Source of the DNA: Nocardioides sp.
GTDB taxonomy: Bacteria > Actinomycetota > Actinomycetes > Propionibacteriales > Nocardioidaceae
Direction of reading: 5' to 3'
NCBI GenBank assembly: GCA_021731205.1
Contig: JAKFXV010000296.1
Location: 1-23,142 of the forward strand
Length of the DNA: 23,142 bases
The notes beneath the pieces are model-generated. The model was not told the DNA's origin and searched no databases. It saw nothing but the letters and a program-made list of their open reading frames with translations. The position numbers were made by a program, and so were the translations under genes. This document shows, in pieces, positions 13,826 through 21,477 of this stretch. Positions within the stretch are counted from its first letter, which is position 1. Each line of letters starts with the position of its first letter.

Positions 13826-15778
13826 TCACACCTCGACCTTCACGATGCGCGAGAGCACGAAGGCTCCACCTGCCAGCAGGGCGATGCCGACACCCAGCAT
13901 GGCCATGCCGAGCGGCTCGGTGAGCAGGGGTTTGATGAACTCCGGGCGGAACGCGGCGACGTAGGTGAACATCAGCACCGGAAGCGCGCCGAGGATCCAG
14001 GCGGACACCCGGCCCTCGGCGCTGAGCACGCCCACCTGCCGGCGAAGGTACTCGCGCTCACGAAGGGTCTCCGAGACGGTCGTGAGCAGCTCGGCCAGGT
14101 TGCCGCCCACCTCCCGCTGGATCCGCATCGCCATGACGACCCAGGCGAAGTCCTGGCTGTGCATGCGCTCTGCGACGTTCCCTAGCGCGTCGGTGATGTC
14201 GATACCGAGGCGCTGCTCGATCAGCACGCGACGCAGCTCACCGGCGATGGGTTCTGACCCCTCGCGCACGACGGTCTCGATCGCTTGGCCGGCCGAGAGT
14301 CCGGCCGAGAGCCCGCCGGCGATGAGCTGCAAGGTGGCGGCCAACTGAGCATGGAAGGCATCCAGGCGCTTGCGCGCCCTGCGCCCGAGGTAGGCCCAAG
14401 GCACTACGAGGCCGAACGTCATCAGCACGACCATGAAGACGGGGCCGCTGAGCACCAGGCCGATCAGCCCCGACGACAGCAGCACGGCAGCGTGGAGTAG
14501 TAACCACTCTGCCGATGTGATGCTCAGCCCGGAGCTCGTGAGGCGCTCGGTCAGCCTCGTCTCGAAGCTGCCCCGCAGCAGACCTTGGGCGACAGTGAGG
14601 GCTTGTTCGCGCAGGTCGATGCGAGCCTTCTCCGCATGGCCCGGATCCGGCCCGACCTGAGATTGCAGCGGCGCTTGGTCGCCACGGGAGTAGTGCTCGA
14701 TCTGCCGCATAGCCAGTGAGGGGCCCCGCTCTGTGACAAGCATCAGCCAAGCGATCCCCGCCAAGCCCACAGCCAGGATGAGGGCCCCGACCCACAAGAA
14801 CCCGCCGCCGACGACCATCGAGGGAGGGGCCACGGGCCGCGCGCCCTGGGCTCGAACGGGAAGGCGCACCAATGCCGTGTCGGAGTACGCCTGGCCCTGC
14901 GCCACCAGCGACACCCGCAAGTCGGCTTCGGTCCGGTCGTCGGCCGGACGCTGCACAGTGATGAGCAGTTGGGTGGACAACAGCTCGGCTTGGGCAGCGA
15001 AGGCAGCCGCCAACGAGTCGGGATCGGAAGCGATCACGTCGCCGCCGGTGGACTCCGCGAGGTTGGTCATCAACGCGCGTTGCGTGGGTTCTTGGTCCAA
15101 GGCGACCACGTCCACGACAACTCCGTTGTCGAGTGCGGCCCGGATCGCCTCATCGATCGACGTCCCGTTGCCTTCGTCCTTTCCGTCGGAGAGCAGCAGG
15201 ACCGAGCGGGCACCGGAGGATCCCGCCACGTCGACGGCTTGCTGTACGGCGTCGTAGACCCGGGTCCCCAACGTGAGCGAGAGTCCGTCGATGGCGTTGG
15301 CGACTCCCGTGTGATCCGTGCTCGGCTCCGCAATGACGTTGACGGTGTCGGAGAACGTCAGCAGGCCGATCTCGACATCCGCCGGCACGTCGGCGATGAA
15401 CGCCTTGGCCGCCGCCTTCGCAGACGCGAACTTCTGATCGCGGGCCATGCTGTTGCTGGCATCGAGCGCGAGTACCACCGTGCGCTGGATGTCGCCGGTC
15501 ATCACCTCGTCGGCCGTTGCGGGCACTGCGAGCGCGTCGAGTTCAACCCGGACCGAATCCAGGTCCGGGGTCACGTCTTGGGGGATGCCGACGAGGATCG
15601 ACATCTGGGAGCCGTCGGCCGAGGGCTCGACGAAGTCGATGTTGATCCTTTCGGCGGCCATCGCGGGAGCCGACAGGTTCAGCACCAGCACGATCACCGC
15701 GACGACACCCGCCAGCGTGCGGCGCCCAGTCCTCGCTCGCCCAGTCCTCGCTCGCCCAGTCACCGCTCGCCCAGTCAC
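13826..15778 (-). CDS. tadB: TadB platform protein with N-terminal secreted-type von Willebrand factor A domain
   Basis: A 650-residue fusion. Residues 1-42 are a basic repeat plus a signal-like hydrophobic segment ending APAMA. A vWA domain (about 95-270) keeps the MIDAS residues D106-x-S108-x-S110, T172 (GTRVYDA) and D198 (LLSDGKDEG), so it can probably bind a metal ion and adhere to a ligand. A membrane segment (about 325-348) leads to a standard TadB/T2SSF part (about 370-650) with QLAATLQLIAGGLSAGLSAGQAIE, FAWVVMAMRIQREVGGNLAELL and ETLREREYLRRQV. Ordinary TadB is about 300 residues. GTG 15778 overlaps the tadA stop in GTGA. The vWA part would face outward, linking platform and cell surface. 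Function of the fusion is inference. Confidence 0.93.
   Translation of the reverse strand: MTGRAVTGRARTGRARTGRRTLAGVVAVIVLVLNLSAPAMAAERINIDFVEPSADGSQMSILVGIPQDVTPDLDSVRVELDALAVPATADEVMTGDIQRTVVLALDASNSMARDQKFASAKAAAKAFIADVPADVEIGLLTFSDTVNVIAEPSTDHTGVANAIDGLSLTLGTRVYDAVQQAVDVAGSSGARSVLLLSDGKDEGNGTSIDEAIRAALDNGVVVDVVALDQEPTQRALMTNLAESTGGDVIASDPDSLAAAFAAQAELLSTQLLITVQRPADDRTEADLRVSLVAQGQAYSDTALVRLPVRAQGARPVAPPSMVVGGGFLWVGALILAVGLAGIAWLMLVTERGPSLAMRQIEHYSRGDQAPLQSQVGPDPGHAEKARIDLREQALTVAQGLLRGSFETRLTERLTSSGLSITSAEWLLLHAAVLLSSGLIGLVLSGPVFMVVLMTFGLVVPWAYLGRRARKRLDAFHAQLAATLQLIAGGLSAGLSAGQAIETVVREGSEPIAGELRRVLIEQRLGIDITDALGNVAERMHSQDFAWVVMAMRIQREVGGNLAELLTTVSETLREREYLRRQVGVLSAEGRVSAWILGALPVLMFTYVAAFRPEFIKPLLTEPLGMAMLGVGIALLAGGAFVLSRIVKVEV
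15719..15778 (-). repeat. Four-copy 15-bp tandem repeat at the start of tadB
   Basis: Read on the minus strand, GTGACTGGGCGAGCG is repeated exactly (15764-15778 and 15749-15763), then as AGGACTGGGCGAGCG (15734-15748) and AGGACTGGGCGCCGC (15719-15733). It encodes [20 protein letters not shown]. The first unit contains the GTGA overlap between the tadA stop and the tadB start, and the second unit offers an alternative in-frame GTG. The 15-bp period preserves the frame, so copy-number change would lengthen or shorten the basic N-terminus. Confidence 0.9.
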
Positions 15779-17166
15779 CGCGCGTACTGCCCCTCCGCGA
15801 AGAGCCCAGGATCGACCTGCACGCCATGGTCGGAGAGTCGGTCCAAGAAGCGGGGACGCAATGCGGTGGGTCGCAGGTGCCCCAGCGATCGACCGAAGTC
15901 GTCGTAGCCGGCGGAGTAGTCGAAGACGAAGACGTCCTGCAAGGTGATGACGTCGCCTTCCATCCCCACGACCTCGGTGATCGCGGTGACGCGACGGCTG
16001 CCGTCCTTGAGCCGCGCCTGCTGGATGATCAGGTTGATCGCCCCAGCGATCTGTTCCCGGATCACGCGGATCGGCAGGTCCATCCCTGCCATCATCACCA
16101 TGGTCTCGACGCGACCGAGTGCATCGCGAGGCGAGTTCGCGTGAACCGTGGAGATCGAGCCGTCGTGGCCGGTGTTCATCGCCTGCAGCATGTCGAGCGC
16201 GGCGGCGTCGCGGATCTCGCCCACGACGATGCGATCCGGGCGCATGCGGAGCGAGTTCCGGACCAGGTCGCGGATCGTGATCTCGCCCTTACCCTCGATG
16301 TTCGCCGGCCGCGACTCCAGGCGCAGGACGTGGTCTTGATGCAGTCGGAGCTCGGCGGCATCCTCAATCGTGATGATGCGCTCGTTGTCGGGAATGAACG
16401 ACGAGAGCACGTTGAGGGTGGTGGTCTTCCCGGTGCCGGTGCCTCCGGAGACCAAGACGTTGAGTCGTCCCTTGATGCACGCCTCAAGCACCCGAGCGGC
16501 GTTGTCGGGCAGTGTGTCGAAGGCGATCAGGTCCTCGATGGTGAACGGATCGGCCGCGAACTTCCGGATGGTGAGTTTCGAACCATCCAGCGCGAGCGGC
16601 GGGATGATCGCGTTGATGCGGCTGCCATCTGCGAGCCGCGCGTCGACCATCGGACTGGTCTCGTCGACGCGCCGTCCAACCTTGGCGACGATCTTCTCGA
16701 TGGTGCGCCGTAGATGGGCTTCGTCGGCGAAGGTCGCCTCGGCCCGGGACAGCTGACCGTCGCGCTCGATCCAGATGTCGTCATGGCTGTTGACCATGAT
16801 CTCGGTCAGGGTCGGATCGTGGAGGAAGGGTTCGAGGGGCCCGTAGCCCAAGATGTCATCGGCGATCTCTTGGGACAAGCGGTTGCGATCGCTGCCCGAC
16901 ATGGGCTGCTGGCTCGAGGAGATCGCTCCCTGCAGCGACGCTCGCACCAGTTGCTCGAGCTCCGACTGAGTCATATCGACGTCGTAGAGCTGGGGGCCGA
17001 CCTTCTCGACGAGTTGCGCGTGGACCAGGCGCTTCACCTCGGCGAACGGGTCGCGCTTGGCGATGCGTCGCCGCATGGCGCTGGCCGTCGAGCGTTCGCC
17101 CTGGGCTGGAACGGCGGGCTTGGCCTGCTCGCGCTGCGCTTTCGCGATGCGATCCGACAGGCTCAT
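15775..17166 (-). CDS. tadA: TadA/CpaF, Flp pilus assembly ATPase
   Basis: Cytoplasmic hexameric ATPase of 463 residues that powers Flp pilus extension (and often retraction). The N-terminal region (about 40-210) includes [24 protein letters not shown], the usual CpaF/TadA entry motif. The motor domain has Walker A GGTGTGKT (241-248), the Asp box ITIEDAAEL (266-273), Walker [10 protein letters not shown] (312-320) and the His box STVHANSP (339-346). ATG 17166 comes 2 nt after the cpaE stop. The C-terminus ends in a TGA that overlaps the GTG of the vWA-tadB gene. The length is usual for actinobacterial CpaF, and the assignment is very secure. Confidence 0.97.
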   Translation of the reverse strand: MSLSDRIAKAQREQAKPAVPAQGERSTASAMRRRIAKRDPFAEVKRLVHAQLVEKVGPQLYDVDMTQSELEQLVRASLQGAISSSQQPMSGSDRNRLSQEIADDILGYGPLEPFLHDPTLTEIMVNSHDDIWIERDGQLSRAEATFADEAHLRRTIEKIVAKVGRRVDETSPMVDARLADGSRINAIIPPLALDGSKLTIRKFAADPFTIEDLIAFDTLPDNAARVLEACIKGRLNVLVSGGTGTGKTTTLNVLSSFIPDNERIITIEDAAELRLHQDHVLRLESRPANIEGKGEITIRDLVRNSLRMRPDRIVVGEIRDAAALDMLQAMNTGHDGSISTVHANSPRDALGRVETMVMMAGMDLPIRVIREQIAGAINLIIQQARLKDGSRRVTAITEVVGMEGDVITLQDVFVFDYSAGYDDFGRSLGHLRPTALRPRFLDRLSDHGVQVDPGLFAEGQYAR

Positions 17167-17168
17167 GA

Positions 17169-18350
17169 TCAGGTCACCCGCTTCAAGCGCCGGAAGAACC
17201 GTGGCTCACGAGCCGGAGGCTCGGCGTCCTCGGGGGCCCCATGGACCAGGCTGCGGGCGAGATCGACGATGGCCAGACTCACCGGGTGGCGAGGCTGGCT
17301 GGCGACCAGGGTCTCGCCGCGGTTGACCGAAGCCAGGACCTCGCGACTGGTCGGGATCGAGGATGAGATCGCGAGACCGAGGGTCTTCTCGAACTCTGCC
17401 GGAGTAAGGCCGACCTTCGCGTCGGCTCGGTTGAGCACGAGTCGCCAGATGCCTCGAGACATGTTGAGCAGATCCAGGGTGCCTGTCGCCATCTTGAGGT
17501 TCTTCAGGGCGGGGATATCCAGGGTGCCGACCAGAACGAGGTACTCGCTCTGGTCGAACGCGCTCAGGGCGAGGTCGTCGAAGGCGGGAGATGTATCGAC
17601 CACGACCACGTCGAAGGCGGTCTTGAGGGTCTGCAGCACGGTGGAGACCTGCTCGGGCGACACCGAGTCGCGCGCTTCGAGGTGCAGCGGCGCGGCAAGG
17701 ATCTTCAGCCCGCTGTGATGCTCGGTCAACAAGGCCAGCACCCCGGTTGTGTCGATCGCCCCCCGCAACGACTCGATGTCGGACAGCGAACGGGTCGGGA
17801 ACAGCTGGAGCATGATCGCGACGTCGCCGCCTTGGACATCGAGATCGACGATGCAGACCCGCTGATCCAGAGATTGGAACGCCGCCGCGAGGTTCGTCGC
17901 AATCGTCGACTTGCCGACGCCACCCTTGGTGGAGAACACGGTAATCAGGCTGCCCCGGTGTTCGCTGGTCTCGGCCGGTGCCGTGGCCGGCGACCGCATG
18001 GCCTCGGCCAACGTGTGGGCCCGTCGAACCGCGTCGACCAACGGTTCGAGCTCCCGAACGGCAACGACGTCGCGCACGCCCGAACGCATCGCGTTGGCGA
18101 GCACATTCGAGTCCAGCCGCTTGCGGATCAAGATCACGCTGGTTGCCGGACGGGCGATCCGCACGCTGTCTGCGAAACGAGTGGCCAGGTTCATCGGGAC
18201 GCTGGCACCCAACACCACCGCGCACTCGTCGGGGTGTTCGTAGAGGTAGGCGTCCAGCTCATCCAAGGAGGACACCGAGGCGACCTCGCCGGGGATCACG
18301 GTGACGACCTCCTCGACCAGGGTCCGGTCGGATTCCACCAAGATCGTCAT
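17169..18350 (-). CDS. cpaE: CpaE/TadZ, pilus-localising MinD/ParA-type ATPase
   Basis: A 393-residue two-domain protein. The N-terminus (about 1-120) looks like a receiver fold but lacks the phospho-acceptor aspartate (AVVLGAS at that place), as in TadZ atypical receivers. The C-terminal SIMIBI ATPase has the deviant Walker A KGGVGKS (142-148), then VCIVDLDVQGGDV and VVVDTSPAFDDLAL. TadZ proteins mark the pole or site where the Tad apparatus assembles and bind TadA. ATG 18350 overlaps the cpaB stop by 4 nt (ATGA). The basic C-terminal tail (REPRFFRRLKRVT) may contact the membrane, which is inference. Confidence 0.95.
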   Translation of the reverse strand: MTILVESDRTLVEEVVTVIPGEVASVSSLDELDAYLYEHPDECAVVLGASVPMNLATRFADSVRIARPATSVILIRKRLDSNVLANAMRSGVRDVVAVRELEPLVDAVRRAHTLAEAMRSPATAPAETSEHRGSLITVFSTKGGVGKSTIATNLAAAFQSLDQRVCIVDLDVQGGDVAIMLQLFPTRSLSDIESLRGAIDTTGVLALLTEHHSGLKILAAPLHLEARDSVSPEQVSTVLQTLKTAFDVVVVDTSPAFDDLALSAFDQSEYLVLVGTLDIPALKNLKMATGTLDLLNMSRGIWRLVLNRADAKVGLTPAEFEKTLGLAISSSIPTSREVLASVNRGETLVASQPRHPVSLAIVDLARSLVHGAPEDAEPPAREPRFFRRLKRVT

Positions 18351-19120
18351 GGGCGCACCCCGAACAGCTCGGGGAACAGATCCCGGGCAGTGACGCCGCG
18401 GGTGTCTTGGACCGATGAGTCGTCGGTCAGCAGGCCGAAGGCGATCTCGCTGTTGCGTGCAGCGAAGAGGATCTTCTCGGCCTCCGCTTGAGTGACGGCC
18501 AGCGTCAAGATGGTGCGTGGGATCGCGCTGTCGCCCGACTCTTGGTCCGCGGCGTCGCCTTCGGAGGTGACAGTCGTGTCACCAACCCCGATCACCAGCA
18601 CCCGGGTGGCGATCACTCGGGTGGACGTGCTCAGTTGGCGCTCGTCGCCTTCCGGGGTGACCAGCCGCGGATCGGCGGAGGCGAAGATGGCGACTTCGGA
18701 GCCGTTGTCCACGAACCCGGCCACGCGGGCGGGGTCACTGAGCTCGACGCTGATCGCCATCTTTCCGGACGGGATCGGCAGTAGTCCGCCGGAGCCCGGT
18801 TGGCCGAAGTTCTGTGCCAGGATCTGCTCGCCCGGATAGATCAGCCCAGTGGCGACTTTCCCCTCGAGGGACTTGAGCGACGACAACGCCCCCTCGACCC
18901 GGGCCGCGCTGGGGATGCGCTTGGTGACGAACTTGCCGCCAGCTTGAGCGTCGGCCACGGACTCGTTGACTTCGACGACCTCGTCAGCGACGAGAACCTC
19001 GACCAGCTCCTGACCCTGGGTGGCGCGGGCGTCGATGCCGCGGACGTACATCACGATCAGCAGCGTGCCGAGCGCGGCGACCAACACGGCCGCGACCAGC
19101 AGGACGTTGCGGCGTGGCAT
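18347..19120 (-). CDS. cpaB: CpaB/RcpC-family pilus assembly protein with SAF domain
   Basis: A 257-residue protein with one N-terminal membrane anchor (about 5-26), a SAF domain (about 38-105, including RIPSAARVEGALSSLKSLEGKVATGLIYPGEQIL) and an RcpC/CpaB domain (about 118-240, with MAISVELSDPARVAGFVDNGSEVAIFA). In diderm bacteria RcpC works with the secretin. No secretin gene is here, as expected in a monoderm, so it more likely contacts peptidoglycan or the pilus channel. ATG 19120 has GAAGGA 9 nt upstream. A 76-nt spacer without a recognisable signal separates it from the TadG-like gene. Its stop overlaps the cpaE start. Confidence 0.93.
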   Translation of the reverse strand: MPRRNVLLVAAVLVAALGTLLIVMYVRGIDARATQGQELVEVLVADEVVEVNESVADAQAGGKFVTKRIPSAARVEGALSSLKSLEGKVATGLIYPGEQILAQNFGQPGSGGLLPIPSGKMAISVELSDPARVAGFVDNGSEVAIFASADPRLVTPEGDERQLSTSTRVIATRVLVIGVGDTTVTSEGDAADQESGDSAIPRTILTLAVTQAEAEKILFAARNSEIAFGLLTDDSSVQDTRGVTARDLFPELFGVRP

Positions 19121-19196
19121 CAGCGAGCATCCTTCGTTCGACTGGCACGCGCGCGAGCGGCGAGCGGCCAGTGGTCCACACGTTCAGTCCACATCA

Positions 19197-20867
19197 CTAG
19201 TCCACGAGTCCGATGACCTTGGTACCGACTCCGAGATAGTCCATGGTGGGAACGTCGGCGACGCTCTCGGGAAGTGCATCGGCATTGAAGAACACGATGT
19301 TGACCCTTTCGAGTGACCGAATCCCTCCGCGAGAGGGCAGGTAGAACCCGTTGTAGTTGCTGCCTCCGCTGGGCCCGGTGATGAACGCGGGCCGGAAGTC
19401 CACGATCTGGTAGCCGCCGCTCCCGCTCGGACTGGTGCCGAGGACGGGAGCCCAGAAGAAGCGCGGCGAGGCGAAGATGCTGCCTCGGACGACCGCCCCG
19501 CCGGAGTACCCGGCACCCAAGAAGCCGCCGGTCGCTCCCGGGCGCAGGAAGCAGTCGAGAGTGTCGTTGTTGATCGTGCGGGTGCCGATCGAGCCGCCGA
19601 AGCGGATCACGAGGCTCGAACCGCAGCCGGCGGTCGTGGGCGCTGCCAACCTCGGGGTGACGGCACTCCCGGAGAGCAGGCCGTCCTGGGTCGCGTCGGC
19701 AGGCACGCCGGAACCGAGTTCGGGATCCCGGCTGACGCAGTTGGTCAGGTCGTTGAGAGCGCCCGGGGTGGAGCTGACGGCGCCTCCTGTGCCGCCCGAA
19801 CACTGCCAGGCCGGGCTGCCTCCGGTGAATCTGGTCACCGAGAAGTCGAGGCCGAGAGCCAGGTTGCGCGCGAGGTTGCCGGCGGCCGACGAGTTGGCTT
19901 GCCGGGGCAGATCCAGAGTCCCGAAGTCGCCCGCGCCGGCCCCGGTGTCGCAGTGGAGGGTCAGATCGCCGATGACCAGCCGCAGTGCCGGGCTCGCTCC
20001 GGACCAAGTGGTGCCTCCGTCTTGAGACACGCGGACGTACCACTCTCCGGCGGTCGCCCGAACGGCCGCGGGGATGCGGAGGCGTACCCGATCGGCGCGC
20101 ACCTGGAACGGATTCGCCTCGACATGCTGATCCGACCCGCCGACGGCGGTGCTGAAGGCCACCGACGTCACTGCCGACAACTGGGATCCGCTGATGCTGA
20201 GGGTCGAGCCGCCGGAGTTCGCCCGAAGCGACGTCGGCGTCATCGAGACCGGTTGCGGTTGGGGATCGACAGGATCGTCCTCGCGCAGTGCGGGGACACC
20301 ACCCGATCCGCCCGAAGAATCGGGCACCAGCGAATGCGCGCCGTAGTCGCACCCGGCTGAGACGTAGGCGGGGAGGATCCCGTGTCCGCGGGGACTGTAG
20401 ACGGCTGCTTCGGCGTACGCCGGAACGTCGACGCTGTCCTCGTCGGGGGCCAGGGCACGGGCCAGACCGAAGTTGACTCGCGCACGAGGAGCCCACAACT
20501 TGACCGTCCACCCCGAGCAGACGATCTTTCCGTTGAACTGATCTCCGTCATTGAGGTCGATCGGCGCCTGCAGGTCGACCTCGTTCCCGGCGGCTGTGAG
20601 CATGCGCGATGCCACACTCTTCGCGGACGCGGAGCACCCGTCGGTGCCATCGAGCTCGGCTGCCGCCGCAAGGACCGCGAGGTCGACGTTGGACTGCAGG
20701 GCCGCACGCTTGGCATAGACCTGTCCCATGTCCACGGCGATAGCTCCCACGCCCAACAGCACCAGCGACAAGATCGCGACCAGGACGGCAGTCGCACCTT
20801 GCTCAGGGTCGTCGGGTCGTGTGCGGCCGGCGTGCCGAGGCCAGGACTTCCGAGAGGTCGTCGACAT
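19197..20867 (-). CDS. TadG-like pilus-locus protein with Ig/IPT-like insert
   Basis: A 556-residue envelope protein. Residues 23-50 (EQGATAVLVAILSLVLLGVGAIAVDMGQVY) followed by KRAALQSNVDLAVLAAAAEL are the hallmark of TadG-type N-terminal domains, which resemble pseudopilins. After a Gly/Ser/Pro linker, residues about 226-325 (SMTPTSLRANSGGSTLSISGSQLS through GEWYVRVSQDGGTTWSGASPALRLV) look like an IPT/TIG immunoglobulin fold. The last 200 residues are Gly/Ser-rich with several cysteines and are otherwise unrecognised. ATG 20867 overlaps the tadE TGA by 1 nt and has GAGGA 6 nt upstream. A surface-exposed minor pilin or adhesin is likely but unproven. Confidence 0.86.
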   Translation of the reverse strand: MSTTSRKSWPRHAGRTRPDDPEQGATAVLVAILSLVLLGVGAIAVDMGQVYAKRAALQSNVDLAVLAAAAELDGTDGCSASAKSVASRMLTAAGNEVDLQAPIDLNDGDQFNGKIVCSGWTVKLWAPRARVNFGLARALAPDEDSVDVPAYAEAAVYSPRGHGILPAYVSAGCDYGAHSLVPDSSGGSGGVPALREDDPVDPQPQPVSMTPTSLRANSGGSTLSISGSQLSAVTSVAFSTAVGGSDQHVEANPFQVRADRVRLRIPAAVRATAGEWYVRVSQDGGTTWSGASPALRLVIGDLTLHCDTGAGAGDFGTLDLPRQANSSAAGNLARNLALGLDFSVTRFTGGSPAWQCSGGTGGAVSSTPGALNDLTNCVSRDPELGSGVPADATQDGLLSGSAVTPRLAAPTTAGCGSSLVIRFGGSIGTRTINNDTLDCFLRPGATGGFLGAGYSGGAVVRGSIFASPRFFWAPVLGTSPSGSGGYQIVDFRPAFITGPSGGSNYNGFYLPSRGGIRSLERVNIVFFNADALPESVADVPTMDYLGVGTKVIGLVD

Positions 20868-21304
20868 CAGCAGTCCTCGACGTCCTCGACACGTGAGGTG
20901 GCGCTTTGCCTGATGAAGCGGGGGGTCGGGACCAGCCCGCCGCCGATCTGGTGCACTCGGAAACGAACGAAGACGGTGACGTCGTCACCGGCCTCGGGTG
21001 GGTTCGTGTCGCTGAAGCGCCGAGCCACGCCGACGCGACCTGCCGCGGCACTGCCGACGCGACTGCGCACCACGGCGTTGTTGGCGCTGGTGTTGCAGGG
21101 GTCGACGGCGTAGCGCCGAGCACCCTCACGCACCGCGTGCTCCGCGACCTGGAAGGACCAGAACCAGATGGAGAACTGGATGATGCCGATCACGAGAGTC
21201 AGCAGCACCACGGCCACCAGACCGAACTCGAGCGCCGCTGCACCGCGGTCGGTGCGCTCAGTGGCTTCACGACGAGGTGGGCGGGGCGCACGGAACGATG
21301 CCAC
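20867..21304 (-). CDS. tadE: TadE-like pseudopilin
   Basis: A 145-residue TadE-family protein. The short basic N-terminus leads to DRGAAALEFGLVAVVLLTLVIGIIQFSIWFW, with a glycine followed by AAALEF. Its glutamate and hydrophobic helix match TadE pseudopilins that prepilin peptidase processes. A mixed soluble domain with VAEHAVREGARRYAV follows. GTG 21304 is favoured because GAGGAG lies 8 nt upstream; the in-frame GTG at 21313 and TTG at 21310 overlap or crowd that site. It is the first gene of the Tad operon, preceded by a promoter-like region, and its stop overlaps the next start (TGATG). Confidence 0.9.
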   Translation of the reverse strand: MASFRAPRPPRREATERTDRGAAALEFGLVAVVLLTLVIGIIQFSIWFWSFQVAEHAVREGARRYAVDPCNTSANNAVVRSRVGSAAAGRVGVARRFSDTNPPEAGDDVTVFVRFRVHQIGGGLVPTPRFIRQSATSRVEDVEDC

Positions 21305-21321
21305 GCTCAACACTCCTCGTC

Positions 21322-21348
21322 CTGGGGGAACTGACCTGGGGAACTGAC
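21322..21348. repeat. Tandem 13-14 bp repeat upstream of tadE
   Basis: CTGGGGGAACTGAC (21322-21335) is followed immediately by CTGGGGAACTGAC (21336-21348), differing by one G. It lies between the predicted start of transcription and the tadE ribosome-binding site, so it would be in the 5' untranslated leader. The CTGAC ends recur in the nearby palindrome at 21374-21389. Confidence 0.75.
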
Positions 21349-21373
21349 AAGGCAGACCTGGGTGACTTCGGGC

Positions 21374-21407
21374 CTGACTCTCTAGTCAGCAGACACTCCA
21401 GAGTAAA
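21374..21407 (-). promoter_or_regulatory. Candidate Tad operon promoter with overlapping palindromic operator
   Basis: On the minus strand a TTTACT -35-like box (21402-21407) and a TAGAGA -10-like box (21379-21384) are exactly 17 bp apart. A perfect inverted repeat, CTGACT-CTCT-AGTCAG (21374-21389), covers the -10, as expected for a repressor site. The -10 lies about 75 bp upstream of the tadE start. The rest of the 173-bp gap (21305-21477) holds the tandem repeat, a short hairpin near fadD and no gene. Confidence 0.45.
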
Positions 21408-21461
21408 GGCCGGGAATGCTCATTCGCCGGTCATCGGAGGAATGTGTGCCCGGTGTCTTTT

Positions 21462-21474
21462 CGCCCGGTGGGCG
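21462..21474 (-). terminator. Short hairpin after the acyl-CoA synthetase gene
   Basis: CGCCC (21462-21466) and GGGCG (21470-21474) form a 5-bp GC stem 3 bp beyond the fadD stop (21478). No T-run follows on the minus strand. It may be a weak terminator between fadD and the Tad promoter. Confidence 0.2.
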
Positions 21475-21477
21475 CGA

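Noticed and set aside
19120..20511. 463-codon minus-strand frame overlapping the TadG-like gene
   Set aside because: Its product is almost entirely Arg/Ser/Gly low-complexity, the usual out-of-frame product of high-GC genes; the 19197-20867 frame has the TadG hallmark and coupled start.
12871..21304. Tad genes read as a type II secretion or conventional type IV pilus system
   Set aside because: TadA/CpaF-type ATPase, TadZ/CpaE, two T2SSF genes, TadE/TadG-like and Flp pilins together define a Tad system; no GspD/PilQ secretin or GspE-type genes are present.
21305..21313. Upstream GTG (21313) as tadE start
   Set aside because: The start would lie on the GAGGAG ribosome-binding site itself; GTG 21304 has that site at 8 nt.
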